Shown piece by piece: positions 53,824 to 62,876 of a DNA stretch of 64,000 bases. A program made the translations under genes and the position numbers. The stretch is taken from positions 118,025-182,024 of the forward strand of contig CAZXWN010000003.1 of assembly GCA_964644695.1 (NCBI GenBank), written 5' to 3'. The notes below the pieces were generated by a model. It was not told the DNA's origin and made no database searches. It saw nothing but the letters and a program-made list of their open reading frames with translations. Position 1 is the stretch's first letter, and each line of letters begins with the position of its first letter. The stretch comes from CAZXWN01 sp964644695 [NCBI: uncultured bacterium]. Lineage in GTDB: Bacteria; UBP4; UBA4092.

Positions 53824-54312
53824 TTATACATCATCTGCTGTCGGAACAAACAAGGGCTCGTTCATGCCGCGCAGAGGATAATCTTTTCTTAATGGATGGC
53901 CTTCCCAGTGGTCCGGAGTGACGATTCGGCGAAGGTCTGGATGTCCCTCAAAAGTAATCCCCATCAGGTCATACACTTCTCGCTCCAGCCAATTAGCTGT
54001 GGGATATATTCCTGAGACGGAGGGGACAGACTCATCCGCATCTACTTTAACTTTCAAGGTAACAATTGCATGATGGGTTAATGACCGGAGCTGGTAAACA
54101 ACCGTAAATCGGGGGGATGCCTGATAACCATCCACAGCGGTCAGGTCACACAGGAGTTTATAATCCTGATTAGCATCATCTCGCAGGAAAGTCATTATCT
54201 CAATCAGGCTGTCCCGGCTAATAATGGCAACCGGCTGGCCCATTCTGTTTTCCCCTGTTTCGAGAACTTTTGTCCCAAATTGGGATTGTAAGGTTTCCAA
54301 TGTTGTGGTCAT
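53824..54312 (-). CDS. nuoC: NADH-quinone oxidoreductase subunit C
   Basis: This 162-aa 30-kDa-type subunit of the peripheral arm has the signature region WLEREVYDLMGITFEGHPDLRRI in part (about 112-134), followed by TPDHWEGHPLRKDYPL (about 136-151), which is diagnostic for NuoC. It is separate from NuoD. It begins about 35 bases after nuoB. Confidence 0.95.
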   Translation of the reverse strand: MTTTLETLQSQFGTKVLETGENRMGQPVAIISRDSLIEIMTFLRDDANQDYKLLCDLTAVDGYQASPRFTVVYQLRSLTHHAIVTLKVKVDADESVPSVSGIYPTANWLEREVYDLMGITFEGHPDLRRIVTPDHWEGHPLRKDYPLRGMNEPLFVPTADDV

Positions 54313-54347
54313 TTTTTCATGAGTCCCATTGATTTCTCAGGTATTAA

Positions 54348-54845
54348 CTAACCTTGAATAATGATTGGGTCTTTCCGGGGGTCGCCTTTTTGTATCTTCT
54401 CTTGAAGCATCATGATTCCCTGGATGAGAGTTTCCGGGCGTGGAGGACATCCTGGAACATAAACATCCACCGGGATAATCTGATCTACACCTTGTACGAC
54501 AGCGTAATTATTAAAAATGCCGCCACAGGAAGCGCATGCTCCCATGGAAATGACCCATTTGGGGTCTGCCATTTGTTCGTAAACTTGTTTAAGGACCGGG
54601 GCCATCTTTTTGGACACTCTGCCGGATACAATCATCAAATCTGACTGTCTGGGAGAGGGTCGGAATACTTCTGAACCAAATCGAGCTAAATCATATCGGG
54701 ATGCGGATGCAGACATCATTTCGATGGCACAGCAAGCCAATCCGAATGTAGCCGGCCAGATAGAGTTTTTCCGGCCCCACTTAATCACATTCTCTATGGA
54801 GGTGGTTAGAAATCCTTCACCTTTTATAAATTCTTCTAATCCCAT
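54348..54845 (-). CDS. nuoB: NADH-quinone oxidoreductase subunit B
   Basis: This 165-aa subunit carries cluster N2 next to the quinone site. Ligands are in [11 protein letters not shown] (tandem Cys), [10 protein letters not shown] and [13 protein letters not shown] 54845 is chosen because AAGGGAG lies seven bases upstream and it gives the normal NuoB length. It overlaps the end of nuoA by ten bases. A longer reading back to 54962 would lie inside nuoA. Confidence 0.95.
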   Translation of the reverse strand: MGLEEFIKGEGFLTTSIENVIKWGRKNSIWPATFGLACCAIEMMSASASRYDLARFGSEVFRPSPRQSDLMIVSGRVSKKMAPVLKQVYEQMADPKWVISMGACASCGGIFNNYAVVQGVDQIIPVDVYVPGCPPRPETLIQGIMMLQEKIQKGDPRKDPIIIQG

Positions 54846-55195
54846 TCGAAGGCTCCCTTCTTCCATGCATAAAAGTAACCTGCGACTAATATCAGAATAA
54901 AAAACACCATCTCGATTAATCCAAACCACATCGGCGCCATATTCAAATAGGTAACAGCCCAAGGGTACATGAAGATAACTTCTACATCAAATAATATGAA
55001 AATCATGGCTGTTAAATAGTAGGACACTAAGAAGGGATGACGGGTATCACCCTTTGGGGACATGCCACACTCATAGGCGGAGAGTTTTCTGCCTGTTTTC
55101 CGGCGGGGACCCAGTAAGGCTGACGCAACAATCATTCCCACCGATAAGGCTAACGCTATGGCTATCAACAAAAAAACCGGCAAATAGTCGATCAT
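54836..55195 (-). CDS. nuoA: NADH-quinone oxidoreductase subunit A
   Basis: This 119-aa membrane subunit has three helices and the conserved loop [19 protein letters not shown] (about 38-56), followed by [22 protein letters not shown] in part (about 59-80), the standard NuoA pattern. It is the first gene of the nuo operon, with AGGAG about 11 bases before the ATG and a good promoter 64-92 bases upstream. Confidence 0.95.
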   Translation of the reverse strand: MIDYLPVFLLIAIALALSVGMIVASALLGPRRKTGRKLSAYECGMSPKGDTRHPFLVSYYLTAMIFILFDVEVIFMYPWAVTYLNMAPMWFGLIEMVFFILILVAGYFYAWKKGAFEWD

Positions 55196-55258
55196 TCTCT
55201 AGATACTCCTGTTTCCGGGGTGCACTTTTCCGGATTAAGCTCGGTTTGGCTTTCTATG

Positions 55259-55287
55259 ATTATACTCGGTAACCCCTTATCTGACAA
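55259..55287 (-). promoter_or_regulatory. Promoter of the nuo operon
   Basis: On the minus strand TTGTCA (55287-55282), a 17-base spacer and a consensus TATAAT (55264-55259) predict transcription from about 55252 with a leader of about 57 bases to nuoA. Confidence 0.8.
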
Positions 55288-55659
55288 CCTTCTCTTAACT
55301 CGTGTTTACCCTTGACAATCAATCACCTATAGGAGTGTCTGAGTATGGATTCTTCGTATCGAATAAATCTGCCTGTTCGCTGCTCCCCTTATTTTTTAAG
55401 GGCTGGACTAATTGGACCTCATTTTACTCAATCTCTCTTCTCTCTCATTTTTGAAGTCTTGAATAAAATTGATTGACTGGAAAATAATTTCTATTTATAT
55501 CGGATTGTTTCCGGCGGTGGCGAAGATGAGAACAAGAAAAATCGTTACGCGAAAAGGATTCCCAGTGTTAGTCGATTTTTCCTTATAATACATGAGATGC
55601 CGTAAATTAGCCGGCAGGATTCGGGGCAAGAAGTCTTTTGCCTATATCAGGGAGTAAAA
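55288..55659. other. Intergenic region between divergent nuo and glgA genes
   Basis: About 370 bases lie between the nuo promoter and glgA. Apart from a candidate plus-strand promoter at 55473-55501 and an isolated TATAAT at 55584-55589 with no matching -35, I see no gene, repeat or recognisable RNA element. The glgA ribosome site AGGGAG lies just before its ATG. Confidence 0.5.
55473..55501 (+). promoter_or_regulatory. Candidate glgA promoter
   Basis: TTGACT (55473-55478), a 17-base spacer and TATATC (55496-55501) match the sigma-70 consensus at 9 of 12 positions. The leader to glgA would be about 150 bases. Confidence 0.4.
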
Positions 55660-57117
55660 ATGCGAATACTATTTGTCGCAGCTGAAGTAGCCCCCTTTGC
55701 TAAAGTGGGTGGGTTGGCGGATGTTGCCGGGTCATTACCCAAGGCATTAGCGAAGTTGGGGCATGATGTCAAAGTCGTAATGCCGTTATATCGTCATGTT
55801 AATCGTGAAAAATGGGGCTTGGAAAAAATCCTCGAAAATTGGGAAATAGCTCGACCTGTTCCCTCCCTTCAACCCGGTTTCAATGTCTATCGTGGCTATT
55901 TACCCGGTTCTGAAGTGGAAGTCTGGTTTATTGATAATGGTCATTATTTCCATCGCCCGGAAATCTATATGGAGGGTGGTCGGGATTATCCTGACAATCC
56001 AGAACGATATGCTTTCTTTAGCCGGGCTGTAATGGCTTTAGTTCAGGGTGTGAATTGGCAGCCGGACATTATGCATTGCCATGACTGGCAGACGGCACTT
56101 CTTCCCACTTATCAGAAATTATTTTTCATGGACGACCCTTTCTGGAAATCTGTGAAAACCGTGTTCACCATACATAACCTGGCGTATCAGGGTATTTTTG
56201 ACCGGGGTAAACTCCCCATTTTAGGGTTACCTGACTGGACTTTTACGCCTCAGTTTATGGAGTTCTATGGGAATCTGTGCCTGATGAAAGGTGGTTTGAT
56301 TTGTTCTGATAAATTGACTACCGTATCTCCCCGATATTCTCGGGAAATCCAGAGTTGGGAATGTGGATGCGGTCTGGATGGAGTGCTTCGGGAACGGCAA
56401 TATGACCTGTCCGGTATTTTGAATGGCGTTGATTATGACCAATGGAACCCTCAGAAGGATTCCGAAATTGCGGCGCATTTCTCCGAAAAGGACTGGGCAG
56501 GTAAACAAATCAATAAAATTAACTTACTCAAAGACCATCACCTCCCGGTCAGTGACCATGATATTCCAGTGATTGGGATCATCTCCCGGCTGGCGGACCA
56601 GAAGGGTTTTGATATCCTGGCCGAAGTGGCTGAACGCCTCATGACGCTGGATATGCAAATGGTCGTCTTAGGAACAGGTGAACAACGATATCACGACCTC
56701 TTCAAATGGCTGGCAGGGAAATACCCTGAGAAAGTAGCTGTGAACCTGAAATTCGACGGATACCTGGCGAAGATGATTTATGCCGGTTCGGATTTATTCC
56801 TGATGTCTTCCAAATATGAACCCTGTGGCTTGGGCCAGTTGATTGCCATGGCCTATGGAACAGTACCCATTGTGAGATCCACAGGTGGGTTGGCAGATAC
56901 AGTCAGAGACTTTAATCCTGTAAGTGGTGAAGGTAACGGGTTCTCTTTTGATGCCTATTCAGGAAGTGAGTTGCTGGTTACAGTGGAACGCGCCCTGAGT
57001 TACTACCACCAAAAACCCCTTTGGGAGCGTATCCGAAAAAATGCCATTCGTTCTGACTATTCGTGGACTTCTTCCGCCAGACAATATTCGGATCTATATC
57101 GCTCTTTGATTCATTGA
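55660..57117 (+). CDS. glgA: Glycogen synthase (ADP-glucose type, GT5)
   Basis: This 485-aa cytoplasmic enzyme elongates alpha-1,4-glucan from a nucleotide glucose donor. The N-terminal MRILFVAAEVAPFAKVGGLADV contains the KVGGL donor-binding motif (residues 15-19). HCHDWQTALLP (near 138) is typical, as are the C-terminal-domain SSKYEPCGLGQL (near 385) with the conserved Glu and IVRSTGGLADTV (near 405). Length is normal for GT5. It is monocistronic, ended by the hairpin at 57139-57170. No glgB, glgC or glgP is present in this window. Confidence 0.95.
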   Translation: MRILFVAAEVAPFAKVGGLADVAGSLPKALAKLGHDVKVVMPLYRHVNREKWGLEKILENWEIARPVPSLQPGFNVYRGYLPGSEVEVWFIDNGHYFHRPEIYMEGGRDYPDNPERYAFFSRAVMALVQGVNWQPDIMHCHDWQTALLPTYQKLFFMDDPFWKSVKTVFTIHNLAYQGIFDRGKLPILGLPDWTFTPQFMEFYGNLCLMKGGLICSDKLTTVSPRYSREIQSWECGCGLDGVLRERQYDLSGILNGVDYDQWNPQKDSEIAAHFSEKDWAGKQINKINLLKDHHLPVSDHDIPVIGIISRLADQKGFDILAEVAERLMTLDMQMVVLGTGEQRYHDLFKWLAGKYPEKVAVNLKFDGYLAKMIYAGSDLFLMSSKYEPCGLGQLIAMAYGTVPIVRSTGGLADTVRDFNPVSGEGNGFSFDAYSGSELLVTVERALSYYHQKPLWERIRKNAIRSDYSWTSSARQYSDLYRSLIH

Positions 57118-57138
57118 TTAATCACCATACGCATACAA

Positions 57139-57170
57139 AAAGGCCGGCTGAATCAGCCGGCCTTTCTTTA
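57139..57170. terminator. Bidirectional terminator after glgA
   Basis: An AAAGGCCGGCTG stem pairs with CAGCCGGCCTTT with a very short loop, followed by CTTTATTT. It lies between glgA and the convergent membrane-protein gene. Confidence 0.88.
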
Positions 57171-57194
57171 TTTCATACTTATGTGTATCCAGGA

Positions 57195-57863
57195 TTATTT
57201 TACAGCACGCCGTTTGGCAAAAGCCAGAATACCACCCAAGGCAATACCCAGGAACGCGGCCATCAAAATTCGGTATTCCGGGGGGAGTAAGAAAGTAATG
57301 GTGTGTGCAGGAATCCAGAAGAATGGAAGAGTTTTGCAGACAACAAAGGAAATGAATCCCTTCCAGTCGATTTTCCCAACAACATCATTCATCTTCAGCT
57401 TGAATATCTCACTTAAATTGCCATTCCCCATATCAATATAAGTATCCGTGACGCGGTGGAAGGCCATAAATGTCGGTGCAAAAGCAAGGTTCATAATCAT
57501 GCTGGTAAAGAAAGCAAAACCAAATGCTCCCAACGTACCCTTAGCATAGATGATTTTGGGGAGTAAACCCTTTGCCGCAGCATCTTTCACGCCTGCCGCA
57601 AAAAGCGGGAAGATAAAGACAAAGATCATTCCGAAGAATCCCCAGACTACCGCTCGCCAGACAAGTCCTACCGGTTTCTTATAATCTCCGGTGACAATCC
57701 GGATGGCAAGAATTTCGCCCATGGTTGCCAGAATAAAGAATTTAAGGAATCCCATGGGGTATGGAAATGCTTTTGTTAATCCATTAAACTGTTCGGTAAA
57801 ACCTAATAGATACACAACAACTAATCCGAGTGCCCCCAACCATAATAAATCGCCTTTTTTCAT
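57195..57863 (-). CDS. Conserved polytopic membrane protein (Mpv17/PMP22-like in some annotations)
   Basis: This 222-aa protein has about five hydrophobic helices. The segments FLKFFILATMGEILAIRIVTGDY, in part, and MNLAFAPTFMAFHRVTDTY (about 120-138) match a conserved bacterial family that I recall being labelled Mpv17/PMP22-like or hypothetical; its function is unknown. The start was chosen at ATG 57863 because GGGAGG lies six bases upstream and the protein begins MKKGDLLW; a longer reading to 58004 has no ribosome site. It converges with glgA over the hairpin at 57139-57170 and is divergent from the next gene. Confidence 0.72.
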   Translation of the reverse strand: MKKGDLLWLGALGLVVVYLLGFTEQFNGLTKAFPYPMGFLKFFILATMGEILAIRIVTGDYKKPVGLVWRAVVWGFFGMIFVFIFPLFAAGVKDAAAKGLLPKIIYAKGTLGAFGFAFFTSMIMNLAFAPTFMAFHRVTDTYIDMGNGNLSEIFKLKMNDVVGKIDWKGFISFVVCKTLPFFWIPAHTITFLLPPEYRILMAAFLGIALGGILAFAKRRAVK

Positions 57864-57990
57864 GCAGTGCCTCCCAATGAGTGTGATAATTAAATTAATT
57901 GATGATTGTATCAGAAATTTTGTTAGATGCCGATAATTATTATTGTTGTGATTGAAGAAATCCTTAATCTCCGATATAGTGGAAACCAAT

Positions 57991-58458
57991 ATGGATAAAT
58001 TCAAACCTCTGACATGGAAGATTGCTGTCCTGTATTTTTCTGTAGGACTGATTGTTGCCGTCCTGTTGGCTTGGGGTGGAAACCGGGTATTAACACCTCC
58101 GGCAACTCGACATTGTCACCAGAATATGGCAACCCTCCAGGCGGCGGTGAATAGCTGGAACAACACTCATTCCGGTCAACAGAAGATGGGTTTCCAAATC
58201 TTCGGATTCCCGGACCGGGTGCAAAAAGAATTGATTCCTTCTGGGTATTTGAAACAATCTATTCCTGATTTAACGCAAGGGCATTCCTATTATCTCCAAC
58301 GCAACGGTTTTGTTAACTGCCGGGTCCATCCCCGTAACCCCCAATCCCTCTACATAATGGGTGTGATTATTCTCGGATTGATTGGCTCCTTGATGGCTTT
58401 GGGAATCTCTGGATACCAGATTCCCTGGACTTCTAATAAATCTGATTCCTCAAAATAA
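57991..58458 (+). CDS. Small two-helix membrane protein with a pilin-like loop
   Basis: This 155-aa protein has a transmembrane helix at about 10-30, an exported loop of about 80 residues and a second helix at about 118-140. The loop starts CHQNMATLQAAVNSW, reminiscent of the C-x-x-N-L-x-x-L/I-x-x-A-x-x-x-W pattern that opens the soluble domain of many pseudopilins. There is no prepilin peptidase site. Two cysteines (about 42 and 107) flank the loop and could form a disulfide. ATG 57991 (GGAA about nine bases upstream) is preferred to a TTG at 57952. The function is unknown. Confidence 0.6.
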   Translation: MDKFKPLTWKIAVLYFSVGLIVAVLLAWGGNRVLTPPATRHCHQNMATLQAAVNSWNNTHSGQQKMGFQIFGFPDRVQKELIPSGYLKQSIPDLTQGHSYYLQRNGFVNCRVHPRNPQSLYIMGVIILGLIGSLMALGISGYQIPWTSNKSDSSK

Positions 58459-58572
58459 CTTGATTGTATTGATTGTTTAGTTATCCAACTATTTCCTTTT
58501 TGGCAGTTGGGCACTTTATAACTGTTTCTATTGTTATAAAATTCAGATTGGAAGCATGGGAGGTAAGTGACT

Positions 58573-59193
58573 ATGGGATGGCAGGAAAAATTACTGGACC
58601 GCTTTGATTTATCTGATGACCCCTTTGTCCAGTTCAATCTATGGTATCAGGAAGCGGATACTCTTCGTTCCGATGATTTTGACCCGGATGCCGTATGCCT
58701 CTCTACCATTGACCCGAATGGATATCCTGACAGCAGGATGGTTCTGTTGAAAGGATGTGGGCCTGGCGGCTTTGTCTTTTACACGAATACTGACTCCACA
58801 AAAGGTCAATCTCTGAAATTGATTCCTCGAGCCGCCATGTGTTTTTACTGGAGTCCTTTACGCCGTCAAATCAGATTATCCGGGACTGTCATTCCTGGGT
58901 CAGAGAAGGAAGCCGATGACTATTTTGAGACACGAGAACGGCGAACCCAAATCGGTGCATGGGCTTCTCAGCAGAGTCAGCCTCTTGCTGATAGGGAACG
59001 CTTGGAATCCCGGTATCAGCAGTTTGCTGAAAAATATCATGGTCAGGTTATCCCCCGACCTTCCTATTGGTTGGGATACAAGATGATCCCTTCCCGAATC
59101 GAGTTCTGGCAGCAAAGGTCCCATCGTTTACATGATCGGTTTTTGTATGAGAAAAAAGCGGGAACATGGGAAATCACCCGTCTTTATCCTTGA
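58573..59193 (+). CDS. pdxH: Pyridoxamine 5'-phosphate oxidase
   Basis: This 206-aa FMN enzyme oxidises pyridoxine or pyridoxamine 5'-phosphate to pyridoxal 5'-phosphate, the last step of vitamin B6 salvage. Motifs are DPNGYPDSRMVLLKG (about 42-56, with the FMN-contacting RMVLLK), FVFYTNTDSTKGQSL, CFYWSPLRRQIRLSG, ERRTQIGAWASQQSQ, and the C-terminal RPSYWLGYKMIPSRIEFWQ with RLHDR. These follow the E. coli PdxH pattern throughout. ATG 58573 is nine bases after GGGAGG; a GTG at 58567 is only three away. The next gene begins three bases after its stop. Confidence 0.94.
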   Translation: MGWQEKLLDRFDLSDDPFVQFNLWYQEADTLRSDDFDPDAVCLSTIDPNGYPDSRMVLLKGCGPGGFVFYTNTDSTKGQSLKLIPRAAMCFYWSPLRRQIRLSGTVIPGSEKEADDYFETRERRTQIGAWASQQSQPLADRERLESRYQQFAEKYHGQVIPRPSYWLGYKMIPSRIEFWQQRSHRLHDRFLYEKKAGTWEITRLYP

Positions 59194-59196
59194 TGA

Positions 59197-60594
59197 ATGA
59201 TTAATTTTCTGATGGCATCGCAACGAAACACTTTCACTAAAACGACTCGAATACCCTGTCCCAGTGATGAACTGGCGATGTGGCATCTTCGACCTGGGGC
59301 TTTGATTCGACTGACCCCCGGTTTTGAACCTGTCAAGATTCTTTTCCAGGAAGGTCGGATCGACGAAGCAGAAACGAAGAGGGTCCTTGAAACAAAAATA
59401 GGTCCCCTCCGCCAGAAATGGACTGTAATTCATTCTGATTACATACACTTAAGACAATTTAAAGACACTCAGATAGAAGGCCCCTTCAGGGAATTTGTCC
59501 ATACTCACCGCTTTCTCCCTGATAATGAGCAGTTTAGCTTGTTGCAGGACCAAATTGAATATCGACTTCCTTTATCGCCAATATCTGACTGGATGATTGG
59601 AAAATATATCCGAAATCGTATTGAAAAAGGGTTTGACTACCGCCACAAAATAACTGTTGCTGATTTAGAAACTCACCACCGCTATCCATCAACTCCATTG
59701 AAAATTGCGATGACTGGTGCCACCGGATTGATTGGAACCCAGTTGTCAGCATTCCTGACTACCGGTGGACATACTGTCTATAGAATTGTCAGAAGACATC
59801 CGGGGCCAAATGACATTCTCTGGGACCCGGATAAAGAAAAGATAAACCCTGCTGAATTAGAAGGTATGGATGTTGTCATTCATCTGGCCGGGGAATCCAT
59901 TGGGAATGGGCGGTGGAATGAAGCGAAGAAGAAAAAAATCAGGTCTAGTCGGATTATAGGCACAACCTTTCTGGCGAATACCCTGGCTCAACTGAATAAA
60001 AAACCGCGTGTGTTTATCAGTGCCTCTGCCATCGGATTCTATGGGGACCGGGCAAATGAGATTCTGACTGAAACCCAGACAGAAACCGCCACAGGGTTCT
60101 TACCTGAAGTGTGTCGGGAATGGGAAGCTGCGGCCTGGCCTGCTGTGGAAGCGGGAATCCGGGTGGTCCATCCCCGAACCGGAATTGTTCTGACTCCCGC
60201 CGGAGGGGCTCTGAAATCAATGTTACTTCCGTACCTCTTGGGTTTAGGTGGTTTAATGGGCTCGGGGCGGCAGTATATGAGTTGGATTACACTGGATGAT
60301 TTGATTTATGGCATATATCATCTGATTCAAACTGATACCTTATCCGGTCCTGTGAACATGACCAGTCCCCACCCAGTACAACAAAAGGAGTTTAATCGAG
60401 TATTGGGAAAGGTTCTGTCCCGCCCGGCTTTTATTCCCGTTCCAGGATGGGCCCTGAAACTTATATTAGGCGAAATGGCTGAAGTTCTGCTATTATCAAG
60501 TGCCCGTGTATTGCCCGGCAAGTTAGAATCCTCTGGTTTTCAATTCAGGTATCCAGATTTGGAATCGGGTCTCCGGCATATCCTTGGAAAATGA
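59197..60594 (+). CDS. SRPBCC-SDR fusion, TIGR01777-type epimerase family protein
   Basis: This 465-aa protein is a two-domain fusion. Residues about 10-155 are an SRPBCC (START-like) ligand-binding domain with HRFLPDNEQFSLLQDQIEY. Residues about 165-460 are an extended SDR domain: the nucleotide-binding MTGATGLIGTQL near 171-182, VVIHLAGESIGNGRW near 225, SASAIGFYGD near 276, and MSWITLDDLIYGIYH and PVNMTSP typical of the TIGR01777/YfcH/SDR39U1 group. The same fusion is known in other bacteria; its substrate is unknown. The ATG lies three bases after the pdxH stop with no ribosome site of its own, suggesting translational coupling. Confidence 0.85.
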   Translation: MINFLMASQRNTFTKTTRIPCPSDELAMWHLRPGALIRLTPGFEPVKILFQEGRIDEAETKRVLETKIGPLRQKWTVIHSDYIHLRQFKDTQIEGPFREFVHTHRFLPDNEQFSLLQDQIEYRLPLSPISDWMIGKYIRNRIEKGFDYRHKITVADLETHHRYPSTPLKIAMTGATGLIGTQLSAFLTTGGHTVYRIVRRHPGPNDILWDPDKEKINPAELEGMDVVIHLAGESIGNGRWNEAKKKKIRSSRIIGTTFLANTLAQLNKKPRVFISASAIGFYGDRANEILTETQTETATGFLPEVCREWEAAAWPAVEAGIRVVHPRTGIVLTPAGGALKSMLLPYLLGLGGLMGSGRQYMSWITLDDLIYGIYHLIQTDTLSGPVNMTSPHPVQQKEFNRVLGKVLSRPAFIPVPGWALKLILGEMAEVLLLSSARVLPGKLESSGFQFRYPDLESGLRHILGK

Positions 60595-60746
60595 AGAGTA
60601 AAAATCTTTTATTTTAAATTAATTTAATCTGGGATTATTCTATCTAACTCGTTATATTGTAATGAATTGTTGAAACGACTGATGAAAACCCGAATAATGA
60701 AATAAGTGTAGGGGAATACCTTTTATCCAAAAAACAGGTATGATAT

Positions 60747-62792
60747 ATGATAAGAGTTCTCACCTTGGCTATGGCAATATGCCTGATGATTAATCATAGT
60801 GCAGCGAAAACTATCTCCGGATTTGACCGTTCTGCGTTTATGTCTGTTCATCCCGGTCTGACCCAACAGGATATTCAAAAGTATGTTCAGACCTTCCGGG
60901 ATAACGGTGTCACCGGAATTATTATTGGCGGGGGCGGGCATCATTATATTTACGATACATTATCTAATCTGGATGCCCAGATTAAAGTAACAAAAGCGGT
61001 CGTGGAAGAATGCCACAAATATGGAATTAAAGTGGCGGAACATCACTCGAATGTTTTGATCACGGATAAAAATTTTAAAGAAGCCCATAAAAATTGGTTG
61101 ATGTACAGTCTGGACTCCGAAGGACAACCGACTTTGTGGGATGGGTATGCCACCTGGGCTTTTTGCCCTAATAATCCCGAGTTTAGAGCATTTTACTGGA
61201 ATCTGTTATCAGATTTCGTAAAAAAAACCGGGGTGGACGCCGTTATGAGTGATGACGCCTGTTTTTATTGTGGATGTGGGTGTCCTGTATGTCAGGCCCG
61301 ATGGAAAAAAGAAAATGGTACGGATTTGTTTGAATCTTACCGGAAAAGCAAAGTTGCAGGTAGTGATGCTTGGCGACAATGGCACGAAACCCGACGAAGA
61401 TGGTTGTTAGATTACCGGGTGTGGCTTTATAAAAATATGAAAAAAGAATTCCCAACCGTAGAAAACATCTGCTTATCAAATTCCAGTCATGCCGCATGGC
61501 CGACTCTGGTCCATGGCTTCTATCCAGAAGCCGGGATGGAGACTGCTGAGGCGTTGTGTTGGGAAGTTTATAATCCTGCTGATTTCTATAGTTGGCGTAA
61601 AATCGGGGTGGAAGCCAGTATTTTCCATGAAGCCTCCCGATTGAGAGATGTCTCGGTGCTGTGCCTGCCATTTGCGGACCAGGCTGAGACTCTGAACCAA
61701 TATGACCCCCAGGAAGAAGACTTCATGTGGGCTCATACCAAGGCTTTTGGTCTTTCGTTTTGCCATTCAAGGGTTTACTTAAATGGGATGACCCCAGAAG
61801 ACAAACCTCGAAAATACTTCAATTTCGAACGAGACCGTCTCCAACCCTATCTGGATTCCAGAATAACCTCCCCCCTGGGTATTATGTATTCCCGGCGAAG
61901 CCGAGACACTGATCCCCGCTGGGAATCCAGTCATGTTATCCCTTCAGTTGCCTGGGGCCAGTTGTGCCTTAGCAATGCACTCCCGTACCGGGCCATAACT
62001 GAAGAAACCCTGTCTCAAAACCAGCTTAAAGGGATAGACGTCCTGGTGCTTCCCAATGTATTTTCGTTATCGGACAGGAATTTGAAGGCTGTGGAAGCCT
62101 TTGTGAAAAAAGGGGGAACCCTGGTGGCAACATATTACACCGGGACTCAGGATGAAAACGGCGTACCTGTTTATTCTAAACGCCGGAAATCACTGGAGCG
62201 TCTGTTCGGGGTAACTCTCCAAGTGGAAGAAATGACCAGTGAAATGACAACAGAACCTGTCAACTCTACACCCCGAACTGCACAACCCCTGACTCTGGAC
62301 GGCAACATTAAGGGGTTTGAAAACTTGTACGGCAAAGGGAAAACTTATTATTTCCCCTCTCTTCTGGGCAGTGAATTCCACCAGGAATACCAGAATGAAG
62401 GAAAGCCTTACGCCGACATTAAGAACCAGGCCCAAACTGCCATTCTGGCCCAATGGCTCCAATCCTTGATCCCGAATCCAGCCGTCACCTTCCGGATCCA
62501 ATCACCGGGGAAATCTCCGCTGATGACTACCCACACACTCAAGAAAGGGCAATTATTGGTCCACATGGTGAATACCCTCGGCTCTTATATCGCCGACGGA
62601 ACCCTTATCCCCACACCGTCAAAGGTGGTTTGGGGGGAACCGCAGGATGTTACCCTCGAGTTCCGGACCGCACCCAGAAAAATTCGTATTCTCTCCTATA
62701 CCCGGAAAGATGACATCGTCATGGAGAATCCTCCAGCACGCGTCACAATTAAAACGCCGGAAATCTATCAATTGGTGGTCATAGACCTCTAA
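60747..62792 (+). CDS. Secreted glycoside-hydrolase-like protein (TIM barrel with GATase-like domain)
   Basis: This 681-aa protein has a signal peptide (about 1-20). Residues about 25-370 look like a (beta/alpha)8 barrel of the hypothetical glycosyl hydrolase type: GIIIGGGGHHYIYDTLS, VAEHHSNVL and VDAVMSDDACFYCGCGCPVCQ, an acidic strand end followed by a Cys cluster. Residues about 380-570 resemble the GH42 trimerisation/glutamine-amidotransferase-like domain (GIDVLVLPNVFSLSDRN, FVKKGGTLVATYYTG). A beta-sandwich ends the chain. The order resembles GH42-like beta-galactosidases. Enzyme activity and substrate are not established. The gene is monocistronic. Confidence 0.72.
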   Translation: MIRVLTLAMAICLMINHSAAKTISGFDRSAFMSVHPGLTQQDIQKYVQTFRDNGVTGIIIGGGGHHYIYDTLSNLDAQIKVTKAVVEECHKYGIKVAEHHSNVLITDKNFKEAHKNWLMYSLDSEGQPTLWDGYATWAFCPNNPEFRAFYWNLLSDFVKKTGVDAVMSDDACFYCGCGCPVCQARWKKENGTDLFESYRKSKVAGSDAWRQWHETRRRWLLDYRVWLYKNMKKEFPTVENICLSNSSHAAWPTLVHGFYPEAGMETAEALCWEVYNPADFYSWRKIGVEASIFHEASRLRDVSVLCLPFADQAETLNQYDPQEEDFMWAHTKAFGLSFCHSRVYLNGMTPEDKPRKYFNFERDRLQPYLDSRITSPLGIMYSRRSRDTDPRWESSHVIPSVAWGQLCLSNALPYRAITEETLSQNQLKGIDVLVLPNVFSLSDRNLKAVEAFVKKGGTLVATYYTGTQDENGVPVYSKRRKSLERLFGVTLQVEEMTSEMTTEPVNSTPRTAQPLTLDGNIKGFENLYGKGKTYYFPSLLGSEFHQEYQNEGKPYADIKNQAQTAILAQWLQSLIPNPAVTFRIQSPGKSPLMTTHTLKKGQLLVHMVNTLGSYIADGTLIPTPSKVVWGEPQDVTLEFRTAPRKIRILSYTRKDDIVMENPPARVTIKTPEIYQLVVIDL

Positions 62793-62876
62793 AACCAAGC
62801 ACACAGGTTCTCCCACATAATGTCTTGCTGAAGCAGACTGGAGAGCCAACACACTAACCCGATATAAAGGTATATC

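Noticed and set aside
54846-54962. Longer N-terminus for NuoB
   Set aside because: It overlaps nuoA in another frame and lacks a ribosome site; the shorter form has the usual family length.
55314-55335. TTGACA on the plus strand in the nuo-glgA gap
   Set aside because: The nearest TATA-like hexamer is only ten bases away; spacing is wrong for a promoter.
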